A stretch of 64,000 nucleotides of DNA from Photobacterium indicum (GCF_003026215.1 NZ_PYOC01000004.1:186001-250000), one strand, 5' to 3'. Shown: positions 48,097 through 58,181, numbered from the stretch's first letter. Program-made: numbers and translations. Notes: generated from the sequence alone by a model not told the origin.

Positions 48097-48606
48097 ATGA
48101 ATTCCTCTACTTCGAAGCCTAATTCAACACAGACATCATCAGTACAATTGCTCAGTCGCGACCGTATCGGCGCATTAATTTTTCTTGTTGTTACCCTTAT
48201 TTATGGTTACCAAATTACAAATATAGCCCTATTTCCCGGTGATGAATTTGAACCCTTTACTGCCCGTACATTGCCATACCTGCTGACTATTGCAGGTGTT
48301 GTATTGTCGTTATTACTACTGATTACCGGTAAAAATGATGAACAAAGTGGTGCGACGGTTGGTTTTAACTGGAAGCTACTAATTAGCTTTCTGGTCTTAA
48401 TGGCGGCTTATGGTGTGGGGTTAACGTGGTTGGGCTTTGTGCTTTCCACCAGTTTATTCTTACTGGGTGGTTTTTTACTACTGGGTGAGCGTCGTAAATC
48501 TATTCTCTTTGGTGCGTCATTTCCTTTTGTGACCGCATTTTGGTTATTGCTTACTCAAGGGTTAGATATTTACCTTGAGTCAGGCTACATATTCTCAGCT
48601 TGGTAG
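48097..48606 (+). CDS. tctB: Tripartite tricarboxylate transporter small membrane subunit (TctB family)
   Basis: A 169-residue protein with about four membrane helices and low sequence conservation, typical of TctB. The ATG at 48097 has GGGAG six to seven bases upstream; an ATG at 48025 in the same frame would add an unlikely 24 residues. The segment FPGDEFEPFTARTLPYLLTIAG between helices 1 and 2 is characteristic. It is followed by tctA after ten bases. Confidence 0.85.
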   Translation: MNSSTSKPNSTQTSSVQLLSRDRIGALIFLVVTLIYGYQITNIALFPGDEFEPFTARTLPYLLTIAGVVLSLLLLITGKNDEQSGATVGFNWKLLISFLVLMAAYGVGLTWLGFVLSTSLFLLGGFLLLGERRKSILFGASFPFVTAFWLLLTQGLDIYLESGYIFSAW

Positions 48607-48616
48607 GAGAACACGG

Positions 48617-50149
48617 ATGTTAGATGGAATCCTTTCAGGCCTATCCACGGCCATTATGCCAACCAACCTAATGATGGTAATGGTAGGTTGTTTTGTTGGT
48701 ACGTTTATCGGCATGTTACCCGGCCTTGGCCCTATTTCAGCCATCGCGCTGATGATCCCAATCAGCTATGGGTTAGACCCGGCATCGGGTTTGATCTTAA
48801 TGGCTGGTGTATATTACGGTGCTGTATTTGGTGGGTCTACTTCATCAATTTTGATTAATGCCCCCGGCTGTTCGTCAACCGTGGTGACCGCATTTGATGG
48901 CTACCCAATGGCACAGAAAGGCCAAGCAGGTAAAGCCCTCGCATTGGCGGCTTACTCGTCATTCGTTGGTGGTACGCTTTCTGCCATTATGTTGTTAATT
49001 GCCGCGCCAGTATTGGCTAATGTCTCTCTGAGTTTTCAGTCTTCAGATTACTTTGCCCTAATGCTCGTAGGTTTATCAGCCGTTGCTGCTTTTGCCGGTA
49101 AAAACCAAGTAGTGAAGGCATGGATGATGACCATTCTTGGCTTAATGTTAGCAACAGTAGGTATCGATAAAGGTGTTGGTGTTGAACGCTTTACCTTTGG
49201 TTTAACGGATCTAATGGATGGTTTCAGCTTCCTATTATTGGCAATGGCGACCTTTGCTTTAGGTGAAACGCTAATGGGGATATTAAAACCTCAAGATGAT
49301 ACACGCCAAGAAGAGCAAGCAAAAATCGGTCAGATTGGTAGCATGAAAGTGACCAAGGAAGAATTCAAAGAAGTCGCGCCAGTTTCTATTCGCTCATCGA
49401 TCTTGGGGTTCTTTGTCGGGGTACTACCTGGCGCTGGTGCCACGATCGCGGCATTCTTAAGCTATGGTTTTGAACGTAGTATTGCGCCTAAAGATAAGCA
49501 AGCCGAATTTGGCAAAGGCAGCCTTCGCGGGCTAGTCGCACCAGAATCTGCTAACAATGCAGCTTCTAGTGGATCGTTTGTACCGCTATTAACCTTGGGT
49601 ATTCCTGGTTCAGGAACAACAGCTATCATGCTGGGCGCGTTGATTGCTTACGGTATTCAGCCGGGTCCTCGTTTATTTGTCGATCACCCCGATATTTTCT
49701 GGTCAGTTATCATCTCGATGTACTTTGGCAATATTGTGCTGGTAATTCTGAACCTTCCGCTGATTCCCTACATCTCAAAGCTATTGATGGTGCCAAGAAC
49801 GGTATTACTGCCGATGATTTTGTTCTTCTCTATCACCGGGGTATATCTGGTTTCCTTCAACACAGTCGATGTCTTTATCATGTTATTAGTCGCCATCGCC
49901 GCGATTGCATTAAGGCTCGCGAACTTCCCGCTTGCACCGTTACTGCTCGGCTTTATTCTGGGTGGATTAATGGAAGAAAACTTGCGTAGAGCCTTGATGA
50001 TCAGTGATGGAGAGATTAGCTTCTTATGGGAGCGCCCTATTACACTCGCGTTCACCGTTATTGCCGCATTAGTGTTAATCACCCCGATTATTCGAACCGC
50101 GATGCAGTATAAGAAAAAGGCGAGCGACGCGAAGCTCAATGTGGAATAA
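48617..50149 (+). CDS. tctA: Tripartite tricarboxylate transporter large membrane subunit (TctA family)
   Basis: A 510-residue carrier with about twelve membrane helices. TctA hallmarks are GMLPGLGPISAIALMIP, YYGAVFGGSTSSILINAPG and, in the second half, GVLPGAGATIAAF with PESANNAASSGSFVPLLTLGIPGSGTTA. The ATG at 48617 has AGGAG seven bases upstream; the open frame begins 14 codons earlier inside tctB. It forms the Na+-coupled transport unit with TctB and TctC. Confidence 0.93.
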   Translation: MLDGILSGLSTAIMPTNLMMVMVGCFVGTFIGMLPGLGPISAIALMIPISYGLDPASGLILMAGVYYGAVFGGSTSSILINAPGCSSTVVTAFDGYPMAQKGQAGKALALAAYSSFVGGTLSAIMLLIAAPVLANVSLSFQSSDYFALMLVGLSAVAAFAGKNQVVKAWMMTILGLMLATVGIDKGVGVERFTFGLTDLMDGFSFLLLAMATFALGETLMGILKPQDDTRQEEQAKIGQIGSMKVTKEEFKEVAPVSIRSSILGFFVGVLPGAGATIAAFLSYGFERSIAPKDKQAEFGKGSLRGLVAPESANNAASSGSFVPLLTLGIPGSGTTAIMLGALIAYGIQPGPRLFVDHPDIFWSVIISMYFGNIVLVILNLPLIPYISKLLMVPRTVLLPMILFFSITGVYLVSFNTVDVFIMLLVAIAAIALRLANFPLAPLLLGFILGGLMEENLRRALMISDGEISFLWERPITLAFTVIAALVLITPIIRTAMQYKKKASDAKLNVE

Positions 50150-50213
50150 AAGGAATGCATTATAACAACAGAGCTGTAATCGCTACTCTGGCATGAACTA
50201 CAAGCCGTCTATA

Positions 50214-50271
50214 TCGGCAATATGACAGCTCAAAATAACAGGAAAATGCGCTGATATATTGCCGACTTTTT
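50214..50271 (+). terminator. Terminator of the tctCBA operon
   Basis: TCGGCAATAT (50214-50223) pairs perfectly with ATATTGCCGA (50256-50265) across a 32-base loop, followed by CTTTTT. Confidence 0.7.
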
Positions 50272-50279
50272 ATGCCTGA

Positions 50280-50432
50280 TTAACGCGTATTCGCCTCTAT
50301 CATTACAACGACAAAGCTGATTAAGCTAGCCATAATCGTAAGTGCGAGCAGCGTCGTATACTGCCACTTCGTGACTGGCTCTTCTATCGCAATTGTATTG
50401 GTGACAGCTTGGTTCTTTGATGATGCTTCCAT
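50280..50432 (-). CDS. Candidate 50-residue single-pass membrane protein
   Basis: An ATG-initiated frame on the minus strand encodes MEASSKNQAVTNT, then a short polar stretch, one hydrophobic helix (TLLALTIMASLISFVVVMI) and EANTR before TAA. AGAAG lies about nine bases upstream of the ATG. The composition, a soluble N-terminus and one membrane span of ordinary length, is typical of small membrane proteins. I do not recognise a family. It sits alone between tctA and yqhD. Confidence 0.5.
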   Translation of the reverse strand: MEASSKNQAVTNTIAIEEPVTKWQYTTLLALTIMASLISFVVVMIEANTR

Positions 50433-50601
50433 TTTGATTTATCTTCTTTTTATAGGCTGAACACGCACAATAAAGAGAAGTGTTGCAGCAGCAAACCACC
50501 AGCAATGGAAAACCAGTTTCCATTATTAGCTATCGACAGTGGCACGTTAAATTTGCGCTATATAAATCAAGACGTTGCTTGGATATCAAATAGAACCACG
50601 C

Positions 50602-50638
50602 AAAAAAAGCCCTGCAAGCAGTACACTAGCAGGGCTTT
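50602..50638 (-). terminator. Terminator of yqhD
   Basis: AAAGCCCTGC (50606-50615) pairs with GCAGGGCTTT (50629-50638), and a seven-base A-run on the left becomes a T-run for minus-strand transcripts. Confidence 0.85.
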
Positions 50639-50701
50639 CAACTATTTTATCTTGATTGAATGAGCATTCGGCACTCATTCAATATTCATAAGCAGTGTCT
50701 C

Positions 50702-51853
50702 TTACAACGCAGCTTCTAATACTTTACGGTTCACTTCTGGTGTCATGTCGCCATGCTCACCCAGTGATGTCATACCGTGCAGTTCAAGTTGTGCCAAGAT
50801 ATTTTCGATACTTTCAGCATCTAGTTCGGCATCAGTCAAACGTACAGGCATACCCATTGCTTTAAAGAACGCTTCAGTCTTTTCGATAGCCTGATCAATC
50901 ACTTCATCTTCAGTGCCATCAACAATATTCCAAACACGTTGTGCATACTGCACTAATTTACCGCGTTTTTGCTCACGCTGTACTTTCATAACAGCAGGCA
51001 AAATAATCGCCAAAGTACGTGCATGATCGATACCATACTGACCCGTCAATTCATGGCCGATCATGTGAGTACTCCAATCTTGAGGTACACCAGAACCAAT
51101 CAAACCATTCAGTGCCATTGTTGCCGACCACATGATGTTTGAACGAACTTCCAGATCATCTGGGTTTGCCAGTACTTTCGGGCCTTCTTCAATCAGATTC
51201 ATCAATAAACCTTCAGAAAAGCGGTCTTGTACTTTGGCATTCACTGGGAACGTTAAGTACTGCTCCATAGTGTGAACAAACGCATCAACCACACCGTTGG
51301 CAACCTGACGCTCAGAAAGGCTTAACGTTACTTTCGGATCCAGTACTGCGAAAACAGGGCGAACGAACGGCGACATAAATGCCAGCTTGGTCGTATCACG
51401 TGTTACAACCGCACCAATGTTACTTTCAGAACCCGTTGCTGGCAGGGTTAATACACACGATAGCGGCACAGCATCATTAACTTGTGCTTGTTTCGCTAAG
51501 ATATCCCAAGGTTCGTCACCTTCGAAACGTGCTGCAGCTGCAATGAACTTCGTACCATCAACAACTGAACCACCACCAACAGCAAGAAGGTAAGTAATGC
51601 CTTCTGCTTTAACGACATCGACAGCCTTCATTAATGTATCAAATTGTGGATTTGGCTCAATGCCTGAAAATTCAATCCAGTTATGATCTTTTAATGCTGT
51701 GCTCACTTGATCGTAAACACCATTTGATTTGATCGAGCCGCCACCATAAGTGACTAGAATTTTTGCATCAGCAGGGATTTGTTTCGCAATCGCTGCGATT
51801 TGATCTTCACCAAAGAAAATTTGAGTAGGGTTATGAAACGTGAAATTAAGCAT
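50702..51853 (-). CDS. yqhD: NADPH-dependent aldehyde reductase / alcohol dehydrogenase YqhD
   Basis: A 383-residue iron-containing-type (group III) alcohol dehydrogenase that closely resembles E. coli YqhD, an NADPH-dependent reductase of short and toxic aldehydes. The coenzyme motif VGGGSVVDGTKFI, LPATGSESNIGAV, and the metal ligands in NGVVDAFVHTMEQ and MIGHELTGQYGIDHARTLA are intact. In E. coli yqhD is controlled by an AraC-type regulator; here a DJ-1/PfpI gene and a LysR gene lie upstream instead. Confidence 0.93.
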   Translation of the reverse strand: MLNFTFHNPTQIFFGEDQIAAIAKQIPADAKILVTYGGGSIKSNGVYDQVSTALKDHNWIEFSGIEPNPQFDTLMKAVDVVKAEGITYLLAVGGGSVVDGTKFIAAAARFEGDEPWDILAKQAQVNDAVPLSCVLTLPATGSESNIGAVVTRDTTKLAFMSPFVRPVFAVLDPKVTLSLSERQVANGVVDAFVHTMEQYLTFPVNAKVQDRFSEGLLMNLIEEGPKVLANPDDLEVRSNIMWSATMALNGLIGSGVPQDWSTHMIGHELTGQYGIDHARTLAIILPAVMKVQREQKRGKLVQYAQRVWNIVDGTEDEVIDQAIEKTEAFFKAMGMPVRLTDAELDAESIENILAQLELHGMTSLGEHGDMTPEVNRKVLEAAL

Positions 51854-51989
51854 TGCTCATTCCTTTATTAGTCATGAATACAGTATTCAAGAATGTTTTA
51901 TTATCGGTGTACATTACACATGGCGTATTACGGCCTTAGGTTTCTACGCTAAGTGCAACACGCCACTTTAATGGGGTTTGATTAACTAT

Positions 51990-52670
51990 TTATTTAGCTA
52001 ATAAGCTAAGCAGGGCTTCTGCTACTGCTTCAGACGACGCTGGATTTTGCCCAGTAATTAACATGCCATCTTGAATCGCTAATGAATTCCAATCTTGTGC
52101 AGATTCAAACTGCCCGCCACGGGCTTTTAGTTCATCTTCCAGCAAGAATGGCACTACTTCAGCCAAACCAACAGCCGTTTCTTCTGAGTTTGTAAAGCCT
52201 GTCACCGCTTTACCAGAAACAATATATTCTCCATCGGCTGTTTTAGCATTTAATAACACTGCTGGTGCATGGCACACAGCAGAAACAGGCTTGCCTGCTT
52301 GCCAGAATGCTTCGATTAGCGAAATAGAATCACTGTCGCTCACCAGATCCCATAATGGTCCGTGACCGCCAGGGTAAAAAATTGCGTCGTAGTCTTGCTC
52401 ATTCACATCGCTAAGCTTACGAGTATTGGCTAACACGGCTTGCGCTTGCTCATCGCGATTAAAACGTACCGTCGCTTCTGTTTGTGATTGCTCAAGTTCA
52501 CTATTAGGATCGATAGGAGGTTGACCACCCGCAGGCGATGCTAATGTGATATCCGCGTTTTCATCTAAGAAGCGGTAATACGGTGCTGCAAACTCTTCAA
52601 TCCAAAAGCCGGTCTTATGATCCGTATCGCCTAGCTTATCGTGAGATGTTAACACCATTAAAATTTTCAT
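51990..52670 (-). CDS. DJ-1/PfpI-family class I glutamine amidotransferase-like protein
   Basis: A 226-residue protein of the Hsp31/DJ-1 group, which includes glyoxalase III-like and stress proteins. The nucleophile elbow AVCHAPA carries C133; GFWIEEFAAPYY provides the partner Glu, and YPGGHGPLWDL is the oxyanion region. The third of three tandem start codons (TTG, ATG, ATG) is chosen because GAGG lies six bases upstream. It is co-directed with yqhD, 136 bases away, and both could detoxify reactive carbonyls. Confidence 0.88.
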   Translation of the reverse strand: MKILMVLTSHDKLGDTDHKTGFWIEEFAAPYYRFLDENADITLASPAGGQPPIDPNSELEQSQTEATVRFNRDEQAQAVLANTRKLSDVNEQDYDAIFYPGGHGPLWDLVSDSDSISLIEAFWQAGKPVSAVCHAPAVLLNAKTADGEYIVSGKAVTGFTNSEETAVGLAEVVPFLLEDELKARGGQFESAQDWNSLAIQDGMLITGQNPASSEAVAEALLSLLAK

Positions 52671-52860
52671 CATCAACCTCGTTATGTCCTATTTAAAGCG
52701 TGATGAGAGTGTATGCCTGTTCATTAAATTCGACAATGGAGATAAATTAGGAATCATTGTTCGAACAATTAGAACAATAGATACTCTTTAGGCATACTAG
52801 AGCACGATTCCCTGACCATTTTGCCCCTTAAATGGTTCGTTAACGATATAGAGTAAAAGA

Positions 52861-53760
52861 ATGGATGTATCTTTTGAGCAACTGAAAAGCATGGTAGTTT
52901 TTGCCCAAATAGTCGAACAAGGGAGCTTTTCAGCCGCCGCACGGCAGCTGGGCTTATCGCGTGGGGTCGTAAGCTATCACCTGAAAAAGCTTGAAGATCA
53001 TATCGGCATGCCTTTATTGAACCGTACCACGCGTAGCATTAGCCTAACCGATGCTGGTCAACGTTACTTTCAGCGGTGTAAACGTATCAGTGAAGAAGCT
53101 GCTGCCGCCAACCTACAGATTGAAAACCTACGTGAAGAGCCCGAAGGTAAGCTTACAATTAGCGCCCCGGTGAATATCAGCATGCATACCATTGTGCCTG
53201 CGCTAAATACGTTCAAGACCTTATACCCCAAAATAGAAATAGATCTGAACCTGACCGACGATATCGTTAATATTATTCAAGAAGGGGTCGATTTAGCCAT
53301 TCGAGGTGCGCCACTTGCTGACTCTGGTTTGTACGCCAAAAAGCTGATGACGATGAAGAATATATTGTGCGGTTCACCCAGCTATTTTAACCAACACGGT
53401 ATACCTCGCACCCCAGCAGAATTAGCCAATCATGAATGGGTGGTTTATAAGAAGACATCAAAAATCCAAACTCTTACAAAAGGCACACGATCATACAATG
53501 TGAAAATGCAGGGCAGCATTACCACCAATAGCGCATCAGCCAGAACGGCGTTTGTGGTTGGCGGACATGGCGTCGGACGTTTACCTATCTACGACGCATT
53601 ACCGTTAATTAAAGCAGGGCAACTCACCCCGATTTTAGAAGACTACGCATTAAGCGACATCACGATTTATGGTGTCTATCCGCCTCGGGCTGCAGATTCA
53701 AAAAAAATGCGCCTACTGCTCGATTACTTACAAGAACACTTCGCTCAGCACTTGTTGTGA
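52861..53760 (+). CDS. LysR-family transcriptional regulator (CrgA/AaeR-like group)
   Basis: A 299-residue regulator. The helix-turn-helix region is FAQIVEQGSFSAAARQLGLSR with SYHLKKLEDHIG, followed by LLNRTTRSISLTDAG, the typical form of the LTTR subgroup that senses aromatic or quinone-like compounds. It is divergent from the DJ-1 gene with a 190-base intergenic region containing GTTCGAAC and AGAACAAT near 52760, plausible binding half-sites. The DJ-1 gene and yqhD are likely targets. Confidence 0.88.
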   Translation: MDVSFEQLKSMVVFAQIVEQGSFSAAARQLGLSRGVVSYHLKKLEDHIGMPLLNRTTRSISLTDAGQRYFQRCKRISEEAAAANLQIENLREEPEGKLTISAPVNISMHTIVPALNTFKTLYPKIEIDLNLTDDIVNIIQEGVDLAIRGAPLADSGLYAKKLMTMKNILCGSPSYFNQHGIPRTPAELANHEWVVYKKTSKIQTLTKGTRSYNVKMQGSITTNSASARTAFVVGGHGVGRLPIYDALPLIKAGQLTPILEDYALSDITIYGVYPPRAADSKKMRLLLDYLQEHFAQHLL

Positions 53761-53779
53761 TATCAACACGCCCTAGCCT

Positions 53780-54457
53780 TTATTCACGCTTAACATACGC
53801 CCGCTCTGGCCTACCCACTGTGCCGTAACTCAGATCGGCTTCAAGCTCACCGCTGCTGATCAAGTATTCAAGGTAGCGCCTTGCGGTAGTTCGGCTGGCA
53901 CCGATTAACTGCCCAGATTGTTCCGCAGTTAATTGGGCATGAGATTTAAACAACTCTCGTACTTTATCGAGGGTGACGTTATCAATGCCTTTCGGTAATT
54001 GGGCTGTAGACTTATGCTCTTTAGGACGCATCAACATGGCATCAACATCACTTTGATCGATAGCACCCAGCCCTGCCATGGTCACTCTTGAATCCAAATA
54101 CTTATTAATTGACTCTTCTAAACGCGAGAAAACCACAGGCTTTAGAATATAATCTACCACCCCACCTCGCATTGCTTCTTGCAGGGTATCGACATCTCTT
54201 GCGGCAGTAATCAATAACACATCGGTTTCTTGTTTTTCAGCACGCAGCAAACGCAACAAATCTAACCCACTTCCATCTGGAAGCTGTACATCCAATAAAA
54301 CAAGATCAGGGTTTAAGACTTCAAATAACGTAATGGCTTCTTGATAGCTGTGTGCCATCGCCTGTATTTCTATGCCAGCAATTTGGCTTAAACAACGGCG
54401 ATGCAGCTCTGCTATTCCGGCGTTATCTTCAACAATCACAACACGAATCAATGACAC
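53780..54457 (-). CDS. CitB/DcuR-family response regulator
   Basis: A 225-residue regulator: receiver (VVIVEDN, phospho-acceptor D56 in LLDVQLPDGSG, K106 in ILKPV), a linker, and a C-terminal helix-turn-helix of the CitB/DpiA type (LTAEQSGQLIGASRTTARRYLEYL, GTVGRPERAY). Such regulators, with CitA/DcuS-type kinases, control di- and tricarboxylate uptake. It lies 39 bases downstream of the kinase gene. The tctCBA operon 4 kb away is the most likely target in the window. Confidence 0.9.
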   Translation of the reverse strand: MSLIRVVIVEDNAGIAELHRRCLSQIAGIEIQAMAHSYQEAITLFEVLNPDLVLLDVQLPDGSGLDLLRLLRAEKQETDVLLITAARDVDTLQEAMRGGVVDYILKPVVFSRLEESINKYLDSRVTMAGLGAIDQSDVDAMLMRPKEHKSTAQLPKGIDNVTLDKVRELFKSHAQLTAEQSGQLIGASRTTARRYLEYLISSGELEADLSYGTVGRPERAYVKRE

Positions 54458-54496
54458 TATTCACACTCCCTGTCTGTATTTTTATGATGCATTCCT

Positions 54497-56101
54497 TTAA
54501 CGTATTGACGCTGTTTTCGGTAAATAAACCGTCATTCTGGTTCCTGCCGATTCCCTGTCTTCCATCATGTATTGCCCGTTATAATGTGACACAATCTGAT
54601 TGATCAAATATAAACCAACACCGTGGTTATCGCCTTCTTTGGTCGAAACACCACGCTGTACTAGATCATCTCTACTCATACCTTTAGGTAAACCTATACC
54701 TGAATCTTCCACTTCAAGGATCAAATCATTACCATAATCACTTAGATGCAAATGAATAGACGTATCTGCAGAATGAGCAGCCAAGGTGGCATCGAACGCA
54801 TTATCGATCAAATTGCCTAAAATCGTCACCAAATCTTCAGGCACGATATGTTCGGGCAAGGTTGATAAACAGCTTTCTGAATCAATCACTAATCGTAACC
54901 CAAGCTCACGGGCGCGTTCACTTTTACCCAGTAGCAAACCGGCAATCAATGGTTCTGCAATTGCACTACGTAAGAATTTAATCAATGTTTCATAATGTTG
55001 GTTTTCTTGGCCGATTAATTTAAATACATCGCTATACGCCCCAAGCTGAACCAAACCCGCTATCGTATTCAGCTTGTTTCGATGTTCATGGGTTTGTGCC
55101 CGCAATAACTCTGCGTATTGTGTTACTTGCGACAATTGGCGGTTTAATTCTGTTATTTCGTCTTTTAATCGAAAACTCGATACCGCCCCAACGAGTACCC
55201 CATTTTGAAATAGAGGTTCACGATTAGCAATCACTGCACGGCTGTTGAAATACAATTCAATATCGTGTTCGGACTGGCCAGTTAACAGCAATCGCTCAAG
55301 GCTGCTTTCTGGCAAGCTTTCACTCAGTGGGCGATTTAAGGCACGATCCGCATCGATACCTAACATGCCGCACGCACTGCGGTTGATCGATCGTAGAATA
55401 CCCTGATTATCAATACTCAATACACCTTCACGTAAGGTGCTCATAGTGGCATCTTTCTCGGCATACAAGCGCCCGATTTCTTCAGGTTCAAAACCCAGCA
55501 ACGTGCGCTGAAAGCGCTTAGCCAATAAGTTCGCCAATAGACCATTGGCACCAACGACCACAATGGCCATCGCCAATAAAAAGGTTAAAAATGGCAATAA
55601 CTTATCGTGAATACCCGTTAGCAAATACCCAACAGATACAACCCCAATGATCTCACCACGATTGTCGAATACCGCCGTTTTTCCCCGAACAGAGTGCCCC
55701 ATCGAGCCTTTAGCATAAGAAATATAAGATTTTCCCTCAGTCAGAGCGCGAATATTATCCCCCCCGCGCATTGGAAGCCCCACCCGTTCTTCAATCGGGT
55801 GCGCAAGGCGAATACCATTGTTGTCACCAATCACAATAAAGGCGGCACCAATGGCTTGCCGAAATCGCTCAATTCCCTCAGCAAGTAATTGCGGATCTTT
55901 TTGCTCAACAGCGGTAATAATTGACGGTGTGTTTGCTATGTATTCCGCCACACCTATGGCTTTTTCACCTAAATCTTGTGATTCCCACTTTTTAATGTAA
56001 CTAAAACCTAAAGCCGAAAGAATCAGCAATTCAAGTAATCCCGACATCGTCATAATAATCAGCAATCGTCGCCGAAAATTCAGCTTCTGCCATTGAATCA
56101 T
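54497..56101 (-). CDS. CitA/DcuS-family sensor histidine kinase
   Basis: A 534-residue membrane kinase. TM1 (about 13-35) and TM2 (about 170-190) enclose a periplasmic PAS/PDC-like sensor domain with FRQAIGAAFIVIGD and the GHSVRGKTAVFDNRGEIIGVVSVGYL motif that in CitA/DcuS binds carboxylates. A cytoplasmic PAS domain follows (LREGVLSIDNQGILRSINR). The phosphorylation box THEHRNKLNTIAGL contains H338 and H340. The ATPase has ILGNLIDNAFDA, DSGIGLP and HGVGLYLI. The ligand is presumably a di- or tricarboxylate. Confidence 0.92.
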   Translation of the reverse strand: MIQWQKLNFRRRLLIIMTMSGLLELLILSALGFSYIKKWESQDLGEKAIGVAEYIANTPSIITAVEQKDPQLLAEGIERFRQAIGAAFIVIGDNNGIRLAHPIEERVGLPMRGGDNIRALTEGKSYISYAKGSMGHSVRGKTAVFDNRGEIIGVVSVGYLLTGIHDKLLPFLTFLLAMAIVVVGANGLLANLLAKRFQRTLLGFEPEEIGRLYAEKDATMSTLREGVLSIDNQGILRSINRSACGMLGIDADRALNRPLSESLPESSLERLLLTGQSEHDIELYFNSRAVIANREPLFQNGVLVGAVSSFRLKDEITELNRQLSQVTQYAELLRAQTHEHRNKLNTIAGLVQLGAYSDVFKLIGQENQHYETLIKFLRSAIAEPLIAGLLLGKSERARELGLRLVIDSESCLSTLPEHIVPEDLVTILGNLIDNAFDATLAAHSADTSIHLHLSDYGNDLILEVEDSGIGLPKGMSRDDLVQRGVSTKEGDNHGVGLYLINQIVSHYNGQYMMEDRESAGTRMTVYLPKTASIR

Positions 56102-56279
56102 CTTTCACCTTTTATAACGAACATAACAATATTGAAACATAGTACTCGTTATTCATTTCAAAGACTTTTAGCAAGCTCCCGTATTCAGCCTTTTAACAAT
56201 GTTATCAGCGCCAACAAATTAACAACATTTATCACGGAATAATTTTGTTTATCCGTGATAAAATTATGGTATAAACACA

Positions 56280-56295
56280 GCGCAATCGATTGCGT
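56280..56295. promoter_or_regulatory. PurR-like operator upstream of fhs
   Basis: GCGCAATCGATTGCGT contains the perfect palindrome CGCAATCGATTGCG, which matches the core of the PurR operator (ACGCAAACGTTTGCGT) at 12 of 14 central positions. It lies just downstream of a possible -10 (TATAAA, 56271-56276), the usual place for repression. PurR control of one-carbon and purine genes is known in E. coli. Confidence 0.6.
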
Positions 56296-56376
56296 GAACT
56301 GTAAAGTCAATTGAATGCAGAATATTGATACACCAACATCTTCCCTGCTGTCACCACTAGAAGGAAATGCGCCCTT

Positions 56377-58131
56377 ATGAAAAGCGACATTCAAATTTGC
56401 CGCGACACCGCACTCACTCCTATTGACCAAATCGCCCAAATGGCGGGTATTGAACCTCAAGATTTAACCCCGCAAGGTACGTTAAAAGCGAAAGTAAAGC
56501 CGTCTATCCTCAAGCGCTTAGCAGATAAACCTGAAGGTAAATTGGTATTAGTGACAGCGATTACGCCCACACCACTCGGTGAAGGTAAAACCGTTACTAC
56601 GATCGGCCTTTCACAAGGGTTAGCAAAGATTAATAAACGTGTTATTGCCTGTATTCGCCAGCCATCAATGGGGCCGGTATTTGGCGTAAAAGGCGGGGCA
56701 GCAGGCGGTGGTTACAGCCAAGTAGCCCCAATGGAAAAGTTGAATTTGCACCTAACCGGTGATATTCATGCGGTTACCGCAGCCCATAACCTTGCAGCTG
56801 CCGCTATTGATGCCCGTCTGTATCATGAAGAACGTCATGGCTACGAAGCATTTAGCGAGAAAACAGGCTTATCTGCGTTACGCATTGATATAGAAAATAT
56901 CGTATGGAAACGTGTGATGGACCACAATGATCGTGCATTACGTATGATCACTGTCGGTAAAAATGAAGCAGGCAAAACCATTAACGGTCTTGAACGTGAC
57001 GATGGCTTTGAGATTTCTGCCGCTTCTGAAATCATGGCAATTCTTGCCCTTTCAAAAGATCTCGCAGACATGCGCCAACGTATTGGTCGTGTTGTTTTAG
57101 CTTACAACATCGACGGTAATCCAATCACTGCTGAAGATTTGCAAGTCGCAGGCGCGATGACCGTCACCATGTGTGAAGCGATTGAACCGACACTCATGCA
57201 AACGCTGGAAGGTGTGCCAACACTTATTCATGCGGGACCTTTTGCCAATATTGCCCATGGTAATTCCTCTATTATTGCCGATCGTATCGCCTTAAAGCTA
57301 AGTGAATTTACAGTTACAGAGGGTGGTTTTGGTTCCGATATGGGCTTTGAAAAAGCCTGTAATATTAAAGCGCAGCAAGCCAACCGAGGTCCAGATTGCG
57401 CCGTGGTCGTCGCAACATTGCGTGGCTTGAAAGCCAATTCTGGTTTATATGATTTACGCCCAGGGCAAGCTCTACCCGATGCGATTTTTTCACCCGATGA
57501 AAAAGCCTTAATCGCAGGTTTTGATAACTTAAAATGGCATATCCGTAATGCCGCTCAATATGGTTTACCGGTTGTGGTAGCCGTCAACCGCTTCCCGCAA
57601 GATACCGATGCTGAACTTGAGCTGCTAAAAACCATGGTTACAGACACGGATTTCAGTACCTATGTCGATGTCGCCATCAGCGAAGCCTTTGGCAGAGGCG
57701 GTGAAGGAGCCACAGAATTAGCACAGGCGGTTGTTAAAGCTTGTGAAACACCAGCCAACTTCAAGCCATTATATAGCTTGTCGCAGACTCTTGAAGAAAA
57801 GCTAATGGCTGTTGCAGAAGTCGGTTATGGCGCACGTAGTGTCGAACTGTCAGCTTGTGCGAAAGAACAACTCGCAGCACTGAAAAAGCAAGGTCACGAT
57901 AACCTAGCGGTATGCCTTGCTAAAACACCACTCTCAATCACCACCGATCCTAGTGTTAAAGGCGCACCCACTGATTTTGTGGTGCCAGTACGAGAGTTAA
58001 AATTATGTGCGGGTGCAGGGTTTGTGTACGCACTGTGCGGTAATGTAATGACGATGCCCGGCTTACCTGAAAAACCGGCTTATATGAATCTTGATATCGA
58101 TGCTGACGGTAATATTATTGGCTTAAGTTAA
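56377..58131 (+). CDS. fhs: Formate-tetrahydrofolate ligase
   Basis: A 584-residue cytosolic enzyme that joins formate to tetrahydrofolate with ATP, giving 10-formyl-THF for purine and fMet synthesis. The ATP loop is [12 protein letters not shown] (about 64-75). [38 protein letters not shown] and [13 protein letters not shown] are family signatures, and the C-terminal [19 protein letters not shown] is complete. E. coli lacks this gene; its presence next to formate production and transport genes fits formate reassimilation. GAAGGAAA precedes the ATG. Confidence 0.96.
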   Translation: MKSDIQICRDTALTPIDQIAQMAGIEPQDLTPQGTLKAKVKPSILKRLADKPEGKLVLVTAITPTPLGEGKTVTTIGLSQGLAKINKRVIACIRQPSMGPVFGVKGGAAGGGYSQVAPMEKLNLHLTGDIHAVTAAHNLAAAAIDARLYHEERHGYEAFSEKTGLSALRIDIENIVWKRVMDHNDRALRMITVGKNEAGKTINGLERDDGFEISAASEIMAILALSKDLADMRQRIGRVVLAYNIDGNPITAEDLQVAGAMTVTMCEAIEPTLMQTLEGVPTLIHAGPFANIAHGNSSIIADRIALKLSEFTVTEGGFGSDMGFEKACNIKAQQANRGPDCAVVVATLRGLKANSGLYDLRPGQALPDAIFSPDEKALIAGFDNLKWHIRNAAQYGLPVVVAVNRFPQDTDAELELLKTMVTDTDFSTYVDVAISEAFGRGGEGATELAQAVVKACETPANFKPLYSLSQTLEEKLMAVAEVGYGARSVELSACAKEQLAALKKQGHDNLAVCLAKTPLSITTDPSVKGAPTDFVVPVRELKLCAGAGFVYALCGNVMTMPGLPEKPAYMNLDIDADGNIIGLS

Positions 58132-58181
58132 GAAGGTTAAGTGGATTGCATTCACGTAAACCCATAACGTTATTCGTTAAG

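Noticed and set aside
50326-50523. Minus-strand 65-residue frame overlapping the small membrane protein candidate
   Set aside because: It is Cys- and Lys-rich without a hydrophobic helix; the other frame at 50280-50432 gives the more protein-like product.
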